Positions 61,147-64,000 of a DNA stretch of 64,000 nucleotides are shown one piece after another. The notes below the pieces were generated by a model, which saw nothing but the letters and a program-made list of their open reading frames with translations, was not told the DNA's origin and did not search any database. Numbering within the stretch: the stretch's first letter is position 1; every line of letters starts with the position of its first letter. This DNA is from Polyangium mundeleinium (lineage in GTDB: Bacteria > Myxococcota_A > Polyangia > Polyangiales > Polyangiaceae), in the NCBI RefSeq assembly GCF_028369105.1, contig NZ_JAQNDO010000001.1:7720501-7784500 (forward strand), written 5' to 3'. A program made the translations under genes and the position numbers.

Positions 61147-62458
61147 ATGACCCCTTTGCCCAAAGGCCCCACCAACAACATCCTGGTGAACATACAGGGG
61201 CTCATGGACCCGATCGGCTACACGCTGCGCATGCGGGAGCGCTACGGCGATCCGATGTCGCTCCCGAAGATGGACGGCAAACCGGTGCTGGCCACCGGCA
61301 GCGTGGAGGGCCTGCGCTCCGTGTTCGGCGGTGCCGCCGGTGGCCCTTGACCAGATGCTGTCCGAGAGCTTTACCGCGGCGTTAGGAGAGTCGTCGCTGT
61401 TCGTGCTCTCGGGCGCGCGGCACACGGCCATGCGCAAGCTGCTCATGCCGCCGTTTCACGGGCAGCGCATGCGCCTGTACGGAAAGCAGATCCGCGACCT
61501 GACTTTGCAGCAATCCCAGGACTTCAAGCCGGGCATGCAGCTCGTGGCACAGGACCTCATGCATGCCATCTCGCTACAGGCGATCATCCACGTCGTGTTT
61601 GGAGTCACTGCACCGGCGGAGGTGGCGCGCCTCGAGAAGCTGCTCGAGGCATTGCGCAAAAGCTTTTCCTTAGGCCTGACCGTCACCCTCATGATTCCCT
61701 GGCTGCGCCGGGAGTTCGGGGGCTTCGGCCCGTGGGCGCACAGGCTGCGCGCGACTCAGGACCTGCGCAACTTCCTCGATCCGGAGCTCGCCCGCCGCCG
61801 CGCCGAGCCTGCCGAGCGCACCGATATCCTGAGTCTGCTCCTGGAAGCCCGCCAGGAAGACGGGACGGCGCTCAACGACCAGCAGATCTTCGAACAGCTA
61901 CACACGCTGCTCTTCGCGGGGCACAGCACGACCGCGGGCGCGCTCACCTGGGCGCTCTCTTTTCTCGGACACGCGCCAGCCGTATTGCGCCGGCTGCAGG
62001 ACGAGCTGACGGCGCTGGGCGCGGATCCGGAGCCCGAGGCGCTGGCCAAGGCGCCGTATCTGGAAGCGGTGTGTAACGAGACGCTGCGCCTGCGCCCGCC
62101 CAGCCCGGGGGTGGGACGCAAGCTGAATGCGCCGATGCAGATCGCGGGCTGCGCGTTGCCGGCCGGAGCAGGCGTGTTCGCGCAAATCATCTGGGCCCAC
62201 CACGATCCCACGGTATTTCCGGAGCCGGAGGTATTTCGTCCCGAGCGATTCCTGGAGCGAACCTATTCCCCCTTCGAATTCCTGCCGTTTGGCGGCGAGC
62301 ATCGGCGCTGCATCGGGGCCGCCTTTGCGCTGTACGAGATGAAGCTCGTCCTGGGCACGCTGCTGCGGCGCTACAGCTTCGAGCTCGTGTCCAAGAAGCC
62401 GGTGCGGGTGGGGCTGCAGGGTCTGCCCGGCTCTCCGGTGCGCGTGATCGTCCGTTGA
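61147..62458 (+). pseudogene. Cytochrome P450, frameshifted near codon 60
   Basis: Two frames together encode one bacterial P450 of about 435 residues. Frame 1 (61147-61350) gives the N-terminus (ERYGDPMSLPKMDGKPVLAT) and then runs into a stop; frame 2 from about 61322 gives the rest: VALDQMLSESFTAALGESSL, LSGARHTAMRKLLMPPFHG, the I-helix oxygen motif FAGHSTTAG, the ExxR motif ETLRLRPPSP and the heme loop FGGEHRRCIGAAF. Removing one base in the G/C-rich stretch 61321-61340 restores a continuous protein. All catalytic motifs are intact, so a recent mutation, a sequencing error or, less likely, programmed shifting are all possible. It lies between an esterase and a reductase gene. Confidence 0.85.
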
Positions 62459-62638
62459 TTCCTGCCGCAGCGGGAGCTCGGAAGCCTTGGCGGAAAAGCG
62501 GAACAGCTTGCCCATCGAGCCGATGCTGATGAGGGCTGGAGTCGCTCACGCCGGCACCCGCAGATGAGGCTGGCGTGCGGCCCCCGCACGTGCCGCTCCT
62601 CGCTTCCCATCCAACCTCGATCGTGGCACGCTGACCCG

Positions 62639-63199
62639 ATGCGACCCCTTCGGTATTCCATCAACGTCACGTTGGACGGGTGCTGCGATCATCGAGCGGG
62701 GGTCCCGGACGAAGAGTTGCATCGTCACGCGGCCGAAATCCTCGCGCAGGCCGATGCCCTCATCTTTGGCCGCACAACCTACGAAATGATGGAGGCCGGG
62801 TGGCGGTCGATGGCGCAGACGGGTCAGAGGCCTGACGGGATGCCCCCATGGACGGAGCCGTTCGCCCGGACGATCGACGCGGCAAAGAAGTACGTCGTGT
62901 CGAGCACCCTGGACCGGGTGGATTGGAACGCGGAGCTCCTGCGCGGGGATCTGGCCACGGCCGTTCAAGAGCTAAAGCAGCAGCCGGGCAAGGGCCTCTA
63001 CGTGGGAGGCGTGACGCTCCCGCTGGCCCTGGCGGAGCTGGGCTTGATCGACGAGTACGAGTTCGTGGTGCAGCCCAGGCTAGCCGGCCACGGTCCGACG
63101 CTCTTCGCGGGCCTATCGAAGTACATCGATCTGAAACTCGTGGGCCGGCAGGAGTTCAGCTCTGGGGCCGTGGCGATGCGGTATGTGCCGAGAAGGTAG
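62639..63199 (+). CDS. RibD/dihydrofolate-reductase-like protein
   Basis: A soluble 186-residue protein of the RibD C-terminal/DHFR-like family. It starts LRYSINVTLDGCCDH, the usual first strand of this group (SxxVTLDGxxDH), followed by ADALIFGRTTYEMM, KKYVVSSTL, GLYVGGVTLPLALAELGLID and YEFVVQPRLAGHGPTLF. These residues form the NADPH site. Most stand-alone members have no proven substrate. ATG at 62639; the 180 bases before it contain no gene. It may share a transcript with the P450, but the spacing is wide. Confidence 0.85.
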   Translation: MRPLRYSINVTLDGCCDHRAGVPDEELHRHAAEILAQADALIFGRTTYEMMEAGWRSMAQTGQRPDGMPPWTEPFARTIDAAKKYVVSSTLDRVDWNAELLRGDLATAVQELKQQPGKGLYVGGVTLPLALAELGLIDEYEFVVQPRLAGHGPTLFAGLSKYIDLKLVGRQEFSSGAVAMRYVPRR

Positions 63200-63403
63200 C
63201 CTCCTGTTCGGACGCCGGCCCCAGTTCGTCGGCCTTGGGCTCGACGTGGGCCTCGTGCTCGCCGGCCTCGGGCATCGAGGCGGACGGCGCGGCACCTTTG
63301 CAGTTGCCTCTGTTCGGTGAGCTTTTCAATATGGATGACGCCACTCCGGCGAAAGCGCGACGCAAGCCGTGTGATCTTCCTGTGGAACTGGTAGGTTTCC
63401 GCA

Positions 63404-64000
63404 ATGCGTCGCAGGTCTCTCTCCTCCGCCCTCCCCTGGCTCGCCTCCGCGCTCCTTGCGGCGTGCACCGGCAGTGCGCCTCCGGCGCGCGAGGCCTCAC
63501 CTGCGTCGACCCCGAACTCGCCGCCTCCGCCCGCGGCTCCTACGCTCCCGCCGGGCGTGCTCGCAGAGGGGGCCGGCGCGCAGGGAGTCGTACGCGTCGA
63601 GGAGCGCGATGGACTGCGGCTGCTGACCATTGACGGCGTCGTACAAGCAGCCGTGCCGGCGGGCAGGCGGGATATCGTCGCGTCCCCAGATCCCCTGGTC
63701 ACGCTGGTGCGCGCGGCCCGGCCAAACGCGAGGACCGTGTTGGTCATTGGGCTCGGGAGCGGGCGGACCGCCGCCGCGCTCGCGACCGAGGGGCTCGAGG
63801 TCGAGGTCGCGGAGCTGGAGCCCGCCGTCATCGATTTCGCGCGCCGGTTTTTCGGCTATCAAGGGCACGCCGCCGCGTCCGATGGACTCGACTATCTCGC
63901 GCGTGCCCGCAAGATGTACGATATCGTCGTCGTCGACGCATTCAACGGGAAAGAGCCGCCGCGGCGCTTTCTCACGCGCGATGCGCTCCTGAAGATGGGC
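63404..64000 (+). CDS. Lipoprotein with spermidine-synthase-like SAM-binding domain (partial)
   Basis: Only the first 199 residues are in the window. The N-terminus is a signal peptide with lipobox LLAAC (Cys21), followed by a Pro/Ala/Ser linker (22-52). Then comes a fold like spermidine synthase: a beta-strand domain (GVVRVEERDGLRLLTIDGVV) and a Rossmann part with VLVIGLGSGRTAAALATEG, VEVAELEPAVIDFARRFF and YDIVVVDAFNGKEPPRRFLT. These match the nucleotide-binding core of SpeE-like methyltransferase folds. An exported SAM-type enzyme is odd, since SAM is cytoplasmic. The 204 bases before it contain no gene. Confidence 0.8.
   Translation, partial: MRRRSLSSALPWLASALLAACTGSAPPAREASPASTPNSPPPPAAPTLPPGVLAEGAGAQGVVRVEERDGLRLLTIDGVVQAAVPAGRRDIVASPDPLVTLVRAARPNARTVLVIGLGSGRTAAALATEGLEVEVAELEPAVIDFARRFFGYQGHAAASDGLDYLARARKMYDIVVVDAFNGKEPPRRFLTRDALLKMG

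Noticed and set aside
61147-61350. Separate small gene before the P450
   Set aside because: Its translation is the normal N-terminal part of the same P450, cut off by a one-base shift.
60176-64000. Secondary-metabolite cluster around the P450
   Set aside because: No polyketide, peptide or terpene synthase is present; the neighbours are generic hydrolase and reductase genes.

Overview
The window reads as chromosome of a high-GC myxobacterium, most likely from the Sorangium/Polyangium side of the order. This is inferred from strong G/C bias at third codon positions, many exported lipoproteins, Ser/Thr kinases with PEGA domains, and the absence of plasmid, phage or transposase genes. I see no tRNA, rRNA or CRISPR array.

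Layout. 1-8442 (minus): half of a respiratory complex I operon, nuoE-F-J-K-L-M-N, with nuoG, nuoH and nuoI absent between F and J and a NuoL enlarged by a His-rich loop and a C-terminal soluble domain. 8443-20088: a zinc-ribbon/proline-rich membrane protein with a DUF2752 partner, a hemerythrin, a Ser/Thr kinase, MutS, and two large beta-propeller-like lipoproteins with overlapping ends. 20220-30250: a cyclotransferase-like enzyme, a YihY/BrkB membrane protein, several lipoproteins, an exported esterase and a PAS-GAF sensor kinase, with a 42-bp tandem array at 23437-23730. 30275-37010 (minus): a PhoX-like protein on a collagen-like stalk, a diheme cytochrome lipoprotein, an AraC regulator, an ABM/SRPBCC fusion and an epoxide hydrolase-like enzyme. 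37252-41854: a PEGA-type kinase facing an operon of TPR-PEGA protein, Cys-rich lipoprotein and PstS-like binding protein. 42037-44193: a GT21 glycosyltransferase and a metallophosphoesterase. 44970-52483 (minus): a complete heavy-metal efflux operon (outer-membrane factor, fusion protein, RND pump, response regulator, sensor kinase) whose four junctions all overlap by four bases and which is preceded by three tandem 11-bp direct repeats. 52873-64000: a CrtI-like oxidoreductase, a PAS-STAS stressosome-type protein, a quinone reductase, an iron-sulfur photolyase, a lipoprotein, an HSL-type esterase, a frameshifted cytochrome P450, a RibD/DHFR-like reductase and the start of a lipoprotein with a spermidine-synthase-like fold.

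The most unusual signal is non-coding. Six copies of a dispersed element (about 105 bp) occur at 20676-20777, 44209-44314, 44842-44948, 52565-52668, 52760-52863 and 56615-56717. Each folds into four consecutive hairpins (A-B-C-D). The stems change sequence between copies while pairing is kept by compensatory changes, and five of six copies sit 9-27 nt after a stop codon in sense with that gene. Two pairs lie tail to tail; one pair encloses a nine-unit 43-bp tandem array whose units can also form small hairpins. This looks like a family of structured 3'-UTR RNA or hairpin DNA repeats that I do not recognise.

Limits: family names come from motif and architecture recognition without database searches; start codons were chosen by eye.
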